Below the pieces are notes generated by a model, which was not told the origin of the DNA, did not search any database, and was given only the letters and a program-made list of their open reading frames with translations. 64,000 bases of DNA, from the NCBI RefSeq assembly GCF_012570365.1, contig NZ_CP046208.1, forward strand, positions 67,472 to 131,471, read 5' to 3'. This document shows positions 36,131 to 46,928 of this stretch, piece by piece (position 1 is the stretch's first letter; each line of letters opens with the position of its first letter). Position numbers and translations under genes: made by a program. This stretch comes from Enterobacteriaceae endosymbiont of Donacia clavipes. Its GTDB lineage: Bacteria > Pseudomonadota > Gammaproteobacteria > Enterobacterales > Enterobacteriaceae.

Positions 36131-37414
36131 ATGACAGTAAAAAAAAAAATAATAGATGTTATAGAAATATTAAAAAATCGTAATATTTTATATCAAGTAA
36201 CTAATAAAAATAATTTATGTAAAATTTTAAAAGAAAAAAATATTAATCTTTATTGTGGATTTGATTTAACAGCAGACAGTTTACACATAGGTCATCTTAT
36301 ACAATTAATTACACTACAATATTTTCAAAAATTAGGGCATAAACCAATAATTTTATTAGGAGGAGCTACTAGCTTAATTGGTGATCCTAGTTTTAAATTA
36401 AAAAAAAGACAAACTAATTCAATAGAATTAATAAATACATGGTTACAAAAAATTAGTTTACAATTAGAAAATTTTTTAGATTTTGATTGTAGTAATTGTG
36501 CAAATATAATTAATAATTACGAATGGTTTCATAAAATGGATATTTTATTTTTCTTAAAAAAAATAGGAAAATATTTTTATATTAATAATATGATGAATAA
36601 AGATTCAATAAAAAAAAGAATGACGAATAATAATTTAGAAGGTATATCTTTTAAAGAATTTTCTTATAATTTATTACAATCTTATGATTTTGCTTACTTA
36701 AATAAAAATTTTAATGTTATCCTCCAAATTGGAGGATCTGATCAATGGGGACATATTGTCTCAGGTATTGATCTTGTAAAAAAAATAAATAAAGAAAAAG
36801 TTTTTGGTTTAACTACAAATTTAATTATTAAAAATGATGGCACAAAATTTGGAAAAACAGAAAATAAAACAATTTGGTTAGATTCCAAAAAAACTAGTCC
36901 ATATAAATTTTTTCAATTTTGGTTAAATATTCCAGATTCAATAGTATTTAATTTTTTATATATGTTTACTAATTATGAAATAAATTTTATTAACCATTTT
37001 AAACAAAAAAATCAAAAAATTAAAAAAGATAGTCCTCAATATTTATTAGCTGAATATCTTACAAAAATAGTTCATGGTGAAAAAAAATTAAATATATCAA
37101 AAAAAATAACTAATTTACTTTTTAATAAAAATATAAATAATTTATCAGAAAAAGAATTTTATATATTATTAAATAATATTAATAATCTTTATTTAGAAAA
37201 TAAAGAATTTGATTTATCAACAATTTTAATTTTAAGTAAATTTGTATCATCTCGTACTAAAGCTTTTATTATGATTAAATCACATTCAATATATATAAAT
37301 AATGAAAAAATATTAGATAATTCATTTATTTTTACAAAATATTATAAAAAATTTAATCATTTTACTTTATTACGTAAAGGGAAAAAAAAATTTTGTTTAA
37401 TTTACTGGAAATAA
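36131..37414 (+). CDS. tyrS: tyrosyl-tRNA synthetase
   Basis: Class I synthetase that charges tRNA-Tyr. It has YCGFDLTADSLHIGHL with the HIGH motif, GGATSLIGDPS, the QIGGSDQWGHI substrate region, and KFGKT as the KMSKS equivalent. A C-terminal S4-like domain (about residues 360-427) remains. It is 427 aa (E. coli 424). AAGGAATATGG precedes the start. It is convergent with the tRNA-Val gene. Confidence 0.96.
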   Translation: MTVKKKIIDVIEILKNRNILYQVTNKNNLCKILKEKNINLYCGFDLTADSLHIGHLIQLITLQYFQKLGHKPIILLGGATSLIGDPSFKLKKRQTNSIELINTWLQKISLQLENFLDFDCSNCANIINNYEWFHKMDILFFLKKIGKYFYINNMMNKDSIKKRMTNNNLEGISFKEFSYNLLQSYDFAYLNKNFNVILQIGGSDQWGHIVSGIDLVKKINKEKVFGLTTNLIIKNDGTKFGKTENKTIWLDSKKTSPYKFFQFWLNIPDSIVFNFLYMFTNYEINFINHFKQKNQKIKKDSPQYLLAEYLTKIVHGEKKLNISKKITNLLFNKNINNLSEKEFYILLNNINNLYLENKEFDLSTILILSKFVSSRTKAFIMIKSHSIYINNEKILDNSFIFTKYYKKFNHFTLLRKGKKKFCLIYWK

Positions 37415-37437
37415 AAAAATATTTAATTATGATTTTA

Positions 37438-37510
37438 TGCGTTCTAGAGGATTTGAACCTCTGACTTTCACCATGTCATAGTGACACTCTAACCACTGAG
37501 TTAAGAACGC
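37438..37510 (-). tRNA. tRNA-Val (anticodon GAC)
   Basis: A full cloverleaf on the minus strand: acceptor GCGTTCT/AGAACGC with discriminator A, D-stem ACTC/GAGT, anticodon stem TCACT/GGTGA around loop ATGACAT (anticodon GAC), and T-stem AGAGG/CCTCT with loop TTCAAAT. The sequence resembles E. coli valV/valW. CCA is not encoded, so the tail must be added after transcription. It lies next to the mdtK remnant, as valVW lies near mdtK in E. coli, but as a single copy. Confidence 0.97.
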
Positions 37511-37579
37511 ATTTATAAAATAAATATTAATAATACATATATAATATATATTATTATTTTAATAGTCAATTTTTTGTAT

Positions 37580-38878
37580 TTTTATAATACGTAATATGAT
37601 TTAAAATACTGCAATTATTAATTTAATTTATAAGTTTAATCTAAAAACCTGATGAATTAATTAGAGAGATATAATAAAATTAGTAATAAACAAAAAATAA
37701 CAAATAGATAAATTTATTATCCAATAAGAAAAAATGTAATTAAAAAATAGATTTAGTATCTTTATATCTTTTTAAAATTTCAGATCCAATAACTTAAATA
37801 AAGTCTAAAATTTAATAAACAAATACTAATAAAATTATATATGAAAATAAATTTATAATATTTATGTTAGAATTATATAATGATGTTATTTTATTTTTTA
37901 AAATAATACTTATAAAAGTAATAAAAAAAGATATCATAATTTTTATAATTTATGAAATCCAACTAATAATTTTTGTTTTATCTTTATAACCTAAACCAAG
38001 ATAAAATTCTATTATTATAGTCGTGAAAATACTTAAAGATAAAGGAATAACAAAAATTAATGAAATAAAATCTAAAATTATTTGATGACTAATAATATTT
38101 TATATTTTCATATTAGAAAATATTAGTAAAAAAATAATACTAAATAATATTACTTCAAAAAAGATAGATAATCCAATAAAAATTCCTAATTTTAATAATT
38201 TTATTAAAATTCTAATATTAAACTTATTAAATAAATTAAAATATTTAACATTATTAAAAAATTTAGATTTTAACATATATCTTATGGTCATAAAAAATAT
38301 TATTTAATATATTAAAATAACAGCATTCCTTAAAATTCTGATATATATTGTTTAAATCTATATATACAAAAAAATTAGGTATATATAAAATTACTCTAAA
38401 CCAACTAATTAACATATCTTTAGATAATAAATGATAAACCTATACATTAGTATTTTAATACTTGTAATAATAAATATCCAAGTATATTGTATGGAAGAAT
38501 TTTTAAATAAATTTTTAATTTAAAATTAAAAATTTATTTTTAGATAAAAAGGATATTAAAAAACTAATTTTATAAAGAATAAATATTATTATACAAAATA
38601 ATATTATTACTAATAAATATTATTGTTGTATATATTTTGTTATATTTTTTTATTGTTAGATTTATTTATTTTTATAATAATTATTAATAGAGGTAATAAA
38701 ATTACCATGACTAAATAATATTATTGGTAGTAATAAATGTATAACTAAAATTAAAATAGCTATATTTAATTAGACATAATAGTATTCATAATATTTATTA
38801 AAAGACATGATATTTGTGTTAAAATAATTAGTTTTCTAATATTAGATAATTTTTTATTTCAATTAAATATTTTTGCAT
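37580..38878 (-). pseudogene. mdtK: decayed MATE-family efflux pump (mdtK/norM)
   Basis: The 1.5-kb gap between tRNA-Val and grxD holds a dead mdtK. On the minus strand, ATG at 38878 starts MQKYLIEIKNYLIL (E. coli MQKYISEARLLLAL). A shifted frame continues as LTQISCLLINIMNTIMS, then LLLPIILFSHG. Near 38190 LGIFIGLSIFFEVILFSIIFLL matches [22 protein letters not shown]. Next comes SHQIILDFISLIFVIPLSLS in another frame, then VIGSEILKRYKDTKSIF near 37770 and a faint SSGF at about 37650. Many stops and frameshifts make a functional product impossible. The 3' limit is approximate. The multidrug/sodium antiporter function is lost from this site. Confidence 0.88.
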
Positions 38879-39013
38879 ATATTTTCTTTATAATTTTAAT
38901 ATTTATTAAATTTACATAATAAAGTATATATATAAATATATTTATAAAAAAATTTGAAATTATTTTATATGATTAATATAATTATATTAATTTAAAATAA
39001 ATTAAGGAATTTT

Positions 39014-39331
39014 ATGAGAATTTTTCAAAAAATTAAAGAACAAATTAAAAATAATCCTATTATTTTATATATGAAAGGAACTCCTAATAATCCTCAGTGT
39101 GGTTTTTCAAATAAAACTATAAAAATTATTTTACATTATAAAGTAAAATTTACTTATATAGATGTTTTAAAAAATCCTGATATTAGAATTTTTTTACCAA
39201 AATATGCTAATTGGCCTACTTTTCCTCAATTATGGGTAAATAATAAATTAATAGGAGGGTACGATATCCTATATTCATTACATAATACAAAAAAATTAAA
39301 AAAAATTTTAAATTTAAAAGAAAATAATTAA
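39014..39331 (+). CDS. grxD: monothiol glutaredoxin 4
   Basis: A CGFS-type glutaredoxin that carries iron-sulphur clusters. MKGTPNNPQCGFSNKT holds the active-site CGFS, followed by the TVP-like WPTFPQLWVNNKLIGGYDI glutathione site. It is 105 aa (E. coli 115). AAGGAATTTT precedes the ATG. It may supply clusters to LipA and other Fe-S proteins. It is convergent with rnt, with 8 bp between the stops. Confidence 0.94.
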   Translation: MRIFQKIKEQIKNNPIILYMKGTPNNPQCGFSNKTIKIILHYKVKFTYIDVLKNPDIRIFLPKYANWPTFPQLWVNNKLIGGYDILYSLHNTKKLKKILNLKENN

Positions 39332-39339
39332 TTTAATAT

Positions 39340-39981
39340 TTAAAATAAAAATTTTGGAGGCCATCCTCCTATTTCTTTCCATTTATTAACTAATTTACAA
39401 AATAATTCAGCAGTACGATTAGTATCATATAAAGCTGAATGTGCTTGGTTATTATCAAAAGAGATACCCATAGCATGACATGATTTAGCTAAAACAGTTT
39501 GTCCTAAAATTAAACCACTCATTGAAGCAGTATCAAATGTTACAAAAGAATGAAATGGGTTATAATTTTCCATTTTTGTACGTTTTATAGCTTCCATAAT
39601 AAAACTATGATCAAAACTAGCATTATGTGCTACTAGAACTGCTTTTTTACATTTATTATTTTTTATATCTTGAGAAATTTTTGAAAAAATAATTTTTAAA
39701 GCTTTATTTTCAGTTATAGCTCCTCTTAAAGAAGTATTAATATTTATACCATTAAAAGCTAATGCATCGTGAGATATATGAGAACCATTAAAAGGTAAAA
39801 TATGAAAATGTAACATTTCATTTTTTTCTAACCACCCATTATTCATTTTTAATGTTATTAGACTAATTTCTAATATAGCATTATATTTTGAATTAAATCC
39901 TGAAGTTTCAATATCTATTACAACAGGGTAAAATCCTCTAAATCTAGAAGATAAAAGATTAAATTTTGATAATTTATTCAT
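39340..39981 (-). CDS. rnt: ribonuclease T
   Basis: A DEDD-family 3' exoribonuclease that trims tRNA, 5S and 23S rRNA ends. Exo I is [10 protein letters not shown], exo II is [11 protein letters not shown], and exo III is [14 protein letters not shown]. It is 213 aa (E. coli 215). It starts [21 protein letters not shown], as the family does. The grxD-rnt neighbourhood is as in E. coli. The 282-bp spacer upstream, before tsaB, shows no gene. Confidence 0.95.
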   Translation of the reverse strand: MNKLSKFNLLSSRFRGFYPVVIDIETSGFNSKYNAILEISLITLKMNNGWLEKNEMLHFHILPFNGSHISHDALAFNGININTSLRGAITENKALKIIFSKISQDIKNNKCKKAVLVAHNASFDHSFIMEAIKRTKMENYNPFHSFVTFDTASMSGLILGQTVLAKSCHAMGISFDNNQAHSALYDTNRTAELFCKLVNKWKEIGGWPPKFLF

Positions 39982-40263
39982 TTTTTTAGAATTTTAAATA
40001 TATTTATATTAATTTTATATACACAAATAAATTATACTTTTATGCAAAAAATTACAAGTATAAAATATTATAAATATTTTATAGTCAAATTATTTTTTTA
40101 AAATAACATTTTAATTTAATTTAAAAATTAATTAATTAAATATAATTATAATAATTATTATTAAAAAATAATATAAATAAAAATAAAAATTTATATTTGA
40201 ATTAAATTTTTAAATAAAAATAAAATTTATATAAAAAATACTAATTATATATTAAATTTATAT

Positions 40264-40944
40264 TTAAAAAATATTTTTAATATAATTAATCTTATAATGT
40301 TTTTTTATTTTTTTTTTATTTAATAAAATATTATCAATAATATTAATAATTTCTTCTGATGAATTAGATAAATTTTTAATAAAATATATTTTTAAATTTT
40401 TATTTAATTTTTTTTTTATATAAAATCTTATATTTTCACTAATATTAGAAGTTAAAACCCATACTCCTTTCAATATTAAAATTTTTTTTAAAAAATCATT
40501 ATAATTTAATAAACATTCACTATTTTTACCAATCCATAAACCTTTAAAATTTTTTTTATATAAAGCGAAATATATATAATTTTTATTACATTTTATTACA
40601 GTTATTATATTTTTAATTCCAGTTAATTTCCAAGATTTTTCAGCAATAATCATTAAATGAGATAAACCTATTTTAGGAATATTAAGAGCATAAGACATAC
40701 TGTCAATTGTAGCAATACCTATTCTTAAACTTGTAAAATTACCAGGTCCTAAATTACATCCTAATAAATTTAAATTAGATAATAATATATTATTTTTTTT
40801 TAGAATATTATGAATTAAATATAATATATATTTTATATGTGAATAAGGACAATATTTTTTTTCATTATAAATAATATTTTTACTTTTTAAAGTAATAAGA
40901 CAATATTCAGTAGAAGTATCAATAGCTAAAATATTTTTATACAT
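40264..40944 (-). CDS. tsaB: tRNA t6A biosynthesis protein TsaB
   Basis: Scaffold partner of TsaD in making threonylcarbamoyladenosine at tRNA position 37. It opens with NILAIDTSTEYC (ASKHA nucleotide-fold start), then CNLGPGNFTSLRIGIATIDSMSYAL, the family hallmark matching GRGPGSFTGVRIGI of E. coli YeaZ. It is 226 aa (E. coli 231). The C-terminal half is diverged and Lys/Asn-rich. No partner gene (tsaC, D or E) is in the window. Confidence 0.92.
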   Translation of the reverse strand: MYKNILAIDTSTEYCLITLKSKNIIYNEKKYCPYSHIKYILYLIHNILKKNNILLSNLNLLGCNLGPGNFTSLRIGIATIDSMSYALNIPKIGLSHLMIIAEKSWKLTGIKNIITVIKCNKNYIYFALYKKNFKGLWIGKNSECLLNYNDFLKKILILKGVWVLTSNISENIRFYIKKKLNKNLKIYFIKNLSNSSEEIINIIDNILLNKKKIKKHYKINYIKNIF

Positions 40945-41182
40945 AAATTTTTTTTATTAATTAATTAAATATAAATTTATTGTTTAAAATTTAAATTATG
41001 TTATAATTTTACTGTTTTTGATAGAATTAAAACTATTTTTTATGAAAAAATTGTAATATTATATAATAATTATTTATTTAATTAAATTAAATTTTATTAA
41101 AAACATTATTTATATAAATATTAATATTTAATATTTTAGTGTTATGAGATATAAAAAATAATAATTGAGGATAATGTAACTC

Positions 41183-41716
41183 ATGACAACAATAGTTAGT
41201 GTAAGAAAAAATGAAAATGTAGTTATTGGTGGTGATGGACAAGCTACTCTTGGTCATATTATAATGAAAGGAAATGTAAAAAAAATTCGTAAATTATATA
41301 ATAATACAGTAATTGCTGGTTTTGCTGGAGGTACTGCAGATGCTTTTACACTTTTTGAATTATTTGAACAAAAATTAGAAATATATCAAGGAAATTTAAC
41401 AAAATCTGCAGTAGAATTAGCAAAAGATTGGAGAACAGATCGTATTTTACGTAAGTTAGAAGCATTATTAGTAATTGCGGATAAAGTTACTTCTTTAATA
41501 ATTACAGGTAGTGGAGATGTAATTCAACCTGAAAATAATATAGTAACTATTGGTTCTGGTGGTCCATATGCACAAGCTTCTGCACGTGCTTTATTTGAAA
41601 ACACTAATTTAAGTGCATATGAAATAGTAAAAAAATCTTTAAATATTGCAGGAGATATTTGTATATACACTAATCATAATTTTACAATTGAAGAATTACC
41701 ATCTAACAAAGCATGA
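41183..41716 (+). CDS. hslV: ATP-dependent protease peptidase subunit HslV
   Basis: Proteolytic chamber of the HslUV protease. After removal of Met, Thr of TTIVSVR is the nucleophile. [26 protein letters not shown] and [14 protein letters not shown] are conserved. It is 177 aa. GAGGAT precedes the ATG. Its TGA stop overlaps the hslU ribosome site. It is one of the least drifted proteins here, and no sigma-32 promoter could be recognised in the 238-bp upstream spacer. Confidence 0.97.
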   Translation: MTTIVSVRKNENVVIGGDGQATLGHIIMKGNVKKIRKLYNNTVIAGFAGGTADAFTLFELFEQKLEIYQGNLTKSAVELAKDWRTDRILRKLEALLVIADKVTSLIITGSGDVIQPENNIVTIGSGGPYAQASARALFENTNLSAYEIVKKSLNIAGDICIYTNHNFTIEELPSNKA

Positions 41717-41730
41717 GGAAAATGCTAATT

Positions 41731-43050
41731 ATGTCTGAAATGACTCCAAAAGATATCGTTAATGAATTAAATAAATTTATTATTGGTCAAGAAAATGCAA
41801 AAAAAGCTGTAGCTATTGCATTAAGAAACCGTTGGCGACGTATGCAACTTAATGAAAATTTAAGACAAGAAGTTACTCCTAAAAATATATTAATGATCGG
41901 TCCTACTGGAGTAGGAAAAACTGAAATTGCACGTCGTTTAGCAAAATTAGCAAATGCCCCTTTTATTAAGGTAGAAGCAACTAAATTTACTGAAATTGGT
42001 TATGTAGGAAAAGAAGTAGATTCTATTATTCGGGATTTAACTGATGTTGCAATAAAAATGATACGCATAAAAGAATTTAAAAAAAATTGTGATAAAGCAA
42101 GAAAAATGGCCGAAGAAAGAATTCTTAATGTTTTAGTTGCTAATAAAAATAATTGGAATCAAGATGATAATATTAAATCTATTCGTGAAAAATTAAAAAT
42201 TAAATTAAAAAAAGGATTATTAGATAATCAAGAAATTGAAATTAATATATCAAGTTCCCCAATGGGGATTGAAATTATGGCACCTCCAGGTATGGAGGAA
42301 ATGACAAGTCAATTACAATCATTATTTCAAAATTTAGGAGGTAACAAACAAAAAAAACGTAAATTAAAAATTAAAAATGCTATTAGATTATTATTAGAAG
42401 AAGAAGCAAATAAATTAATTAATAATGAAAATATTAAACAAAAAGCTATAGAATCAGTAGAACAAAATGGTATTGTTTTTTTAGATGAAATAGATAAAAT
42501 TTGTAGAAGAAATAATAATATATCTTCAGATGTTTCACGAGAAGGAGTACAAAGAGATTTATTACCATTAGTAGAAGGATGTACAATTTCAACAAAACAT
42601 GGAATGGTTAAAACAGATCATATTTTATTTATTGCATCAGGATCATTCCAAATATCTAAACCATCTGATTTAATTCCAGAATTACAAGGTAGATTACCTA
42701 TTAGAGTAGAATTAAAAGCTCTTACTAGTAACGATTTTGAAAGAATTCTTATAGAACCTAATGCTTCTATAACAGTACAATATAAAGCACTTTTAGCAAC
42801 TGAAAAAATAAATATTATCTTTACTAAAGATGGTATTAAGAGAATAGCTGAATCTGCTTGGAAAGTAAATGAAACAACAGAAAATATAGGAGCAAGAAGA
42901 TTACATACTGTTCTTGAACATTTAATGTCAGATATTTCTTATGAAATTGATAAATATAATAATAAATCAATTTTTATAGATAAAAATTATGTAAGTAAAC
43001 ATCTTGACTCATTAATCATAAATGAAGATATTAGTAGATATATTTTATAA
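41731..43050 (+). CDS. hslU: ATP-dependent protease ATPase subunit HslU
   Basis: AAA+ unfoldase that feeds HslV. Walker A is GPTGVGKTE, Walker B is [10 protein letters not shown], the pore motif is GYVGKEV, and the C-terminal tail ISRYIL inserts into HslV to activate it. The ATG at 41731 ([10 protein letters not shown]) aligns with E. coli residue 1 and is preceded by GAGGA inside the hslV stop region. An in-frame ATG 18 bp earlier overlaps hslV and adds non-conserved residues. It is 439 aa (E. coli 443). Confidence 0.96.
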   Translation: MSEMTPKDIVNELNKFIIGQENAKKAVAIALRNRWRRMQLNENLRQEVTPKNILMIGPTGVGKTEIARRLAKLANAPFIKVEATKFTEIGYVGKEVDSIIRDLTDVAIKMIRIKEFKKNCDKARKMAEERILNVLVANKNNWNQDDNIKSIREKLKIKLKKGLLDNQEIEINISSSPMGIEIMAPPGMEEMTSQLQSLFQNLGGNKQKKRKLKIKNAIRLLLEEEANKLINNENIKQKAIESVEQNGIVFLDEIDKICRRNNNISSDVSREGVQRDLLPLVEGCTISTKHGMVKTDHILFIASGSFQISKPSDLIPELQGRLPIRVELKALTSNDFERILIEPNASITVQYKALLATEKINIIFTKDGIKRIAESAWKVNETTENIGARRLHTVLEHLMSDISYEIDKYNNKSIFIDKNYVSKHLDSLIINEDISRYIL

Positions 43051-43140
43051 TAAATTTATTATTTTATTTTTATGTAAAAAAACATTATTATAATAGTAAA
43101 GAATTTACTTTAAGTTTAATTAATAAATAATAAGTATAAT

Positions 43141-43758
43141 TTAATTATTTCTCTTTTTTAGAATATCTATAATATCATTTAAATCAATATTTTTAAATTT
43201 TAAAAGGATAATTAAATGATATATTAAATCTGCTGTTTCTTCAATAAAACTTATTTTATTATTATGATTAGCAGCTATAACAGTCTCTATAGCTTCTTCA
43301 CCTACTTTTTGTGATATTCTTTTTAAACCACTTTGATATAAATTATAGGTATATGAAAAAGGTTTCATATTATTTTTTTCTTTTTTTTTATCTAAATATA
43401 TTTCTAATAAATATAAAAAAGTAAAATTTGATATAGATTTTTTAAAACAACTATATTCATCTAAATGACATGTTTTATTAACTGGATCTACTAAAATAAG
43501 TAATGTATCTTTATCGCAATCTGTAGTAATATTTTTTAAAAATAAGAAATTACCTGTAGTTTCTCCTTTTGTCCATATTTTCTTTTTAGTTCGAGAAAAA
43601 AATGTAACTTTTTTAGTTTTTAAAGTTATTTTTAAAGATTCTGGATTCATATAAGCATGCATAAGAATTTGTCCAGAAATTTTATGTTGTATAATAGTAG
43701 GTATCAATCCATTAGTTTTTATCCAATTTAAACTATTTATAAAATTTTCTTTTAACAT
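43141..43758 (-). CDS. hisI: bifunctional phosphoribosyl-AMP cyclohydrolase / phosphoribosyl-ATP pyrophosphatase
   Basis: Carries out histidine steps 2 and 3. The N-terminal cyclohydrolase domain has [16 protein letters not shown] and the metal-binding Cys set CHLDEYSCF. The C-terminal pyrophosphatase domain (from about residue 115) has [14 protein letters not shown] and [13 protein letters not shown]. It is 205 aa (E. coli 203), so both domains are whole. It is the last gene of the his operon and overlaps hisF by 7 bp. Confidence 0.95.
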   Translation of the reverse strand: MLKENFINSLNWIKTNGLIPTIIQHKISGQILMHAYMNPESLKITLKTKKVTFFSRTKKKIWTKGETTGNFLFLKNITTDCDKDTLLILVDPVNKTCHLDEYSCFKKSISNFTFLYLLEIYLDKKKEKNNMKPFSYTYNLYQSGLKRISQKVGEEAIETVIAANHNNKISFIEETADLIYHLIILLKFKNIDLNDIIDILKKRNN

Positions 43759-44531
43759 ATTCTTACCTCTATATTTTTTTTATATAAAAAATTTTTTAAT
43801 ACTTTAATATTAAGAATCTTTTTATGAAAAATGGATGCTGCTAAAGCACCATCTACATTAATTTTTTTATTGAAAACATTATAAAAATCTTTTTTAGAAC
43901 CTGCACCTCCAGAAGCAATTAATGGAATTTTACAAATTTTTCTTATTTTTTTTAGTTGTTTTAAATCATAACCACTACATAATCCATCTTTATTTATTGT
44001 ATTTAATACTATTTCACCAGCTCCTAAAGTTTGTACTTTTTTAATCCATTCAATTGTTTCCCAATTAGTTATCTTAGTATATTTTATATTACCAGTATAT
44101 TTATAAACATGATATTTTTTTGTTTTTTTATTATAATAAGAATCAATACCTACTACTACACATTGTTTCCCAAAATATTCTGATAATTTTGTAATTAAAG
44201 AAGGATTATTTAATGCAGGAGAATTTATAGATATTTTTTCTGCTCCTAAATGTAATATTTGTGCAGCATCACTTATTGATTGAATTCCTCCTGCTACACA
44301 AAAAGGTATATTAATTAAATTTGCTATTTGAGATATCCATTTTTTATTAACTAATCTATTATCAATTGATGCTGTAATATCATAAAATATTAATTCATCT
44401 GCTCCTTCTTTATCATATCTAGAAGCTAATGATAAAATATCTCCTACAATTTGATGATTTTTAAATTGCTTACCTTTAACAACTTTATCTTTATAAACAT
44501 CTAAACAAGGAATTATTCTTTTTGCCAACAT
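43752..44531 (-). CDS. hisF: imidazole glycerol phosphate synthase, cyclase subunit
   Basis: With HisH it converts PRFAR and ammonia to imidazole glycerol phosphate and AICAR. It is a beta-alpha barrel with the catalytic Asp in [13 protein letters not shown] and Asp in VVGIDSYYN, plus phosphate-binding GGIQS and ASGGAGS. It is 259 aa (E. coli 258). It overlaps hisA by 19 bp, as the compact enterobacterial operon does. AICAR produced here would need a purine route to be recycled. Confidence 0.96.
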   Translation of the reverse strand: MLAKRIIPCLDVYKDKVVKGKQFKNHQIVGDILSLASRYDKEGADELIFYDITASIDNRLVNKKWISQIANLINIPFCVAGGIQSISDAAQILHLGAEKISINSPALNNPSLITKLSEYFGKQCVVVGIDSYYNKKTKKYHVYKYTGNIKYTKITNWETIEWIKKVQTLGAGEIVLNTINKDGLCSGYDLKQLKKIRKICKIPLIASGGAGSKKDFYNVFNKKINVDGALAASIFHKKILNIKVLKNFLYKKNIEVRIC

Positions 44532-45253
44532 AAATTAGCCTCTTTAAGAGAAAATATTTTTTCTAAAAAAGCTCTTCCAATAATTATATCTTTTACCCCG
44601 CTTTTTTTTAAGTTTTTAATATCTTTTAATTTAGATATACCTCCTGATGCTTGAAAAAATATTTCTGGATATTTTTTAACAATTTCATTATAAAGATTTA
44701 TATTAGGTCCTAATAAAGTACCATCTTTAGAAATATCAGTACATAAAACATATTTTAATCCTAAATCTAAAAATTTTTCTATAATATCTTCAAAAATAAC
44801 ATTACTTTTATTTTGCCATCCATTAATGAAAATTATTTTTTTATTATTTATATCAAATTTAATATCTAATGCTAAAATTAAAGAATATGGATTGTATAAT
44901 TTAAACCATTTTTTAACATTATTAAAATTTTGTATAATTGAAGAACCTAATATAATTTGTGCTTTGGGTATTAAATTTAAAATAAGATCTATATCTTTCT
45001 TAGTGCGTATTCCTCCTCCTATTTGGATAGGAATAGGATTAATTTTAGATAAATTTTTTAATAAAGAAGTTTGTTTTTCATTAGGATTTTTTGCACCATC
45101 TAGATCAATTAAGTGTATTTTTTTTGCTCCTTGTTTTAAATATTTTTCAATATAAAAAGAAGGTTTATGTAAATATTTACGTTTTAAATTAAATTTACCT
45201 TGATGTAATCTAACAACTTGTCCTTTTATTAAATCAATAGCTGGAATAATCAT
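44513..45253 (-). CDS. hisA: ProFAR isomerase
   Basis: Isomerises ProFAR to PRFAR, the fourth step of histidine synthesis. It is a barrel homologous to HisF: catalytic Asp8 in [20 protein letters not shown], the second Asp in [14 protein letters not shown], and ASGGIS. It is 246 aa (E. coli 245). It sits between hisH and hisF on the same strand, in canonical order. Confidence 0.96.
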   Translation of the reverse strand: MIIPAIDLIKGQVVRLHQGKFNLKRKYLHKPSFYIEKYLKQGAKKIHLIDLDGAKNPNEKQTSLLKNLSKINPIPIQIGGGIRTKKDIDLILNLIPKAQIILGSSIIQNFNNVKKWFKLYNPYSLILALDIKFDINNKKIIFINGWQNKSNVIFEDIIEKFLDLGLKYVLCTDISKDGTLLGPNINLYNEIVKKYPEIFFQASGGISKLKDIKNLKKSGVKDIIIGRAFLEKIFSLKEANLCWQKE

Positions 45254-45263
45254 TTTTTTTATT

Positions 45264-45854
45264 TCATATTTGTAAAAAATTTTTAATTAATTGAATTCCA
45301 TTAGTTCCTGATCTTTCTGGATGAAATTGAACTCCAAAAAAATTATTTTTTTGTATAGCGGAACTAAATGAGTTTTCATATTTTGTTTTAGCTATAGTAT
45401 AATTATTTAAATTAATATTATAACTATGAGAAAAATAAAAATAAGAATTTGTATTTATATTTTTAAATAATGGAGATTTTTTTATAATATTTACTGTATT
45501 CCATCCCATATGTGGGATCGGTAAATTTTTATTATTCATTAAACGAACTGAATAATTTAAAATTCCTAAAGTATTTATTCCTTTATTTTCTTCACTATAT
45601 TTACCTAAAATTTGCATTCCTAAACATATTCCTAAAATATCTTTTTTACAATTTTTAATTAATTTTATTAAATTATCATTTTTTAATTTTTTTATTGCAG
45701 AATATGCTGAACCTACTCCTGGTAAAAAAATTTTATCAGCATTTAAAATTAAATCTTCATTATTTGTAATAATAGCATTAAATCCTATTTTTTTTATAGT
45801 AGATTTTAAAGAATAAAAATTACCACAAGATGTATCTAAAATAACAATATTCAA
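45264..45854 (-). CDS. hisH: imidazole glycerol phosphate synthase, glutamine amidotransferase subunit
   Basis: Releases ammonia from glutamine and channels it to HisF. It has the class I amidotransferase triad: the nucleophilic Cys in LGICLGMQ, and His and Glu in VQFHPERSGTNG. LPGVGSAYSA near residue 45 is also typical. It is 196 aa, normal size. It overlaps hisB by 4 bp and precedes hisA by 10 bp. Confidence 0.96.
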   Translation of the reverse strand: MNIVILDTSCGNFYSLKSTIKKIGFNAIITNNEDLILNADKIFLPGVGSAYSAIKKLKNDNLIKLIKNCKKDILGICLGMQILGKYSEENKGINTLGILNYSVRLMNNKNLPIPHMGWNTVNIIKKSPLFKNINTNSYFYFSHSYNINLNNYTIAKTKYENSFSSAIQKNNFFGVQFHPERSGTNGIQLIKNFLQI

Positions 45855-46918
45855 TCTAATACTCCTTTTGAACTAGGAATAATATTATTTACAATTTTTA
45901 TTGCTTGTTTTAAAGTACATCCAAATGCTTTAAACAAACTTTCAGCTTTATGATGATCATTTTCTCCAATAACTTTTAAATATATATTACATGACATAGA
46001 ATAAGATAAAGAATAAAAAAAATGTTTAATCATTTCAGTATTCAAATCACCAATTTTTTGATATTTAAATTTAGCATAATATTGTAAATATGGTCTACCT
46101 GATAAATCTAATGAACATTGTGCTAATGATTCATCCATTGGTAATAAAAAACCAAATCTATTAATTCCTTTTTTATCTCCAATAGCTTTGGATAAAGCTT
46201 GTCCTAATGTTATTGCAATATCTTCTATTGTATGATGATCATCAATTTTTAAATCTCCTTCACTAAAAATATTTAAAATAAAGCCTCCATGTATTGCTAT
46301 TTGTTCTAACATATGATTTAAAAAATTAATTCCTGTATTAATTACATTTTTTCCTTTTTTATCTAAAAATAACTCTACAAATATTTTAGTTTCCTTTGTT
46401 ACTCTCTTTATTATAGCATATCTTTTAATCGGTGTTAATTTACTTAAAATATCTAACCAATTACATTTTTTTTTATTATATAAAATACCATTAATACCAA
46501 TATTTTTAGCTAATTCTAAATCAGTTAAACGATCACCTATAACATAACTATTTTTTTTATCTAAGTTATTATTTAAATAAAATTTTAACATTGTTATATT
46601 TGGTTTTCTACATATACAATTATTATATGAATAATGAGGACAAATTAAAATATCTTTAAATTTTATATTTTGTGATTCAAAAATACTAAGCATAAAATTA
46701 TGAGGTATATTAAAATTTTTATAAGAAAAAGATTTAGTACCTAGACCATCCTGGTTTGTAACCATTACAAATGAATAAGATAATTTTTTTAATTTTGATA
46801 GTACAATAATAACATTTTTTTCAAAAAATAATTTATTTATATGATCAATTTGATAATTATTTTTTGGTTCAGATATTAATGTACCATCTCTATCTATGAA
46901 AAGTATTTTTTTTAACAT
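45851..46918 (-). CDS. hisB: bifunctional histidinol-phosphatase / imidazoleglycerol-phosphate dehydratase
   Basis: Carries out steps 6 and 8 of the pathway. The N-terminal HAD phosphatase has FIDRDGTLI with both Asp and a zinc cluster CPH...CICRKP. The C-terminal dehydratase (from about residue 168) has the metal sites HMLEQIAIHGG, DDHHTIED and ENDHHKAESLFKAFG. It is 355 aa, equal to E. coli. It ends with SSKGVLD and overlaps hisH by 4 bp. Confidence 0.96.
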   Translation of the reverse strand: MLKKILFIDRDGTLISEPKNNYQIDHINKLFFEKNVIIVLSKLKKLSYSFVMVTNQDGLGTKSFSYKNFNIPHNFMLSIFESQNIKFKDILICPHYSYNNCICRKPNITMLKFYLNNNLDKKNSYVIGDRLTDLELAKNIGINGILYNKKKCNWLDILSKLTPIKRYAIIKRVTKETKIFVELFLDKKGKNVINTGINFLNHMLEQIAIHGGFILNIFSEGDLKIDDHHTIEDIAITLGQALSKAIGDKKGINRFGFLLPMDESLAQCSLDLSGRPYLQYYAKFKYQKIGDLNTEMIKHFFYSLSYSMSCNIYLKVIGENDHHKAESLFKAFGCTLKQAIKIVNNIIPSSKGVLD

Positions 46919-46928
46919 ATATAAAACC

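Noticed and set aside
38100-38291. 63-residue minus-strand frame as a small membrane protein gene
   Set aside because: Its sequence matches an internal part of MdtK, and the neighbouring parts lie in other frames; it is a pseudogene fragment.
39982-40263. Possible gene or RNA in the spacer between rnt and tsaB
   Set aside because: Only A/T-rich sequence without frame, hairpin with G-C pairs, or tRNA-like structure.
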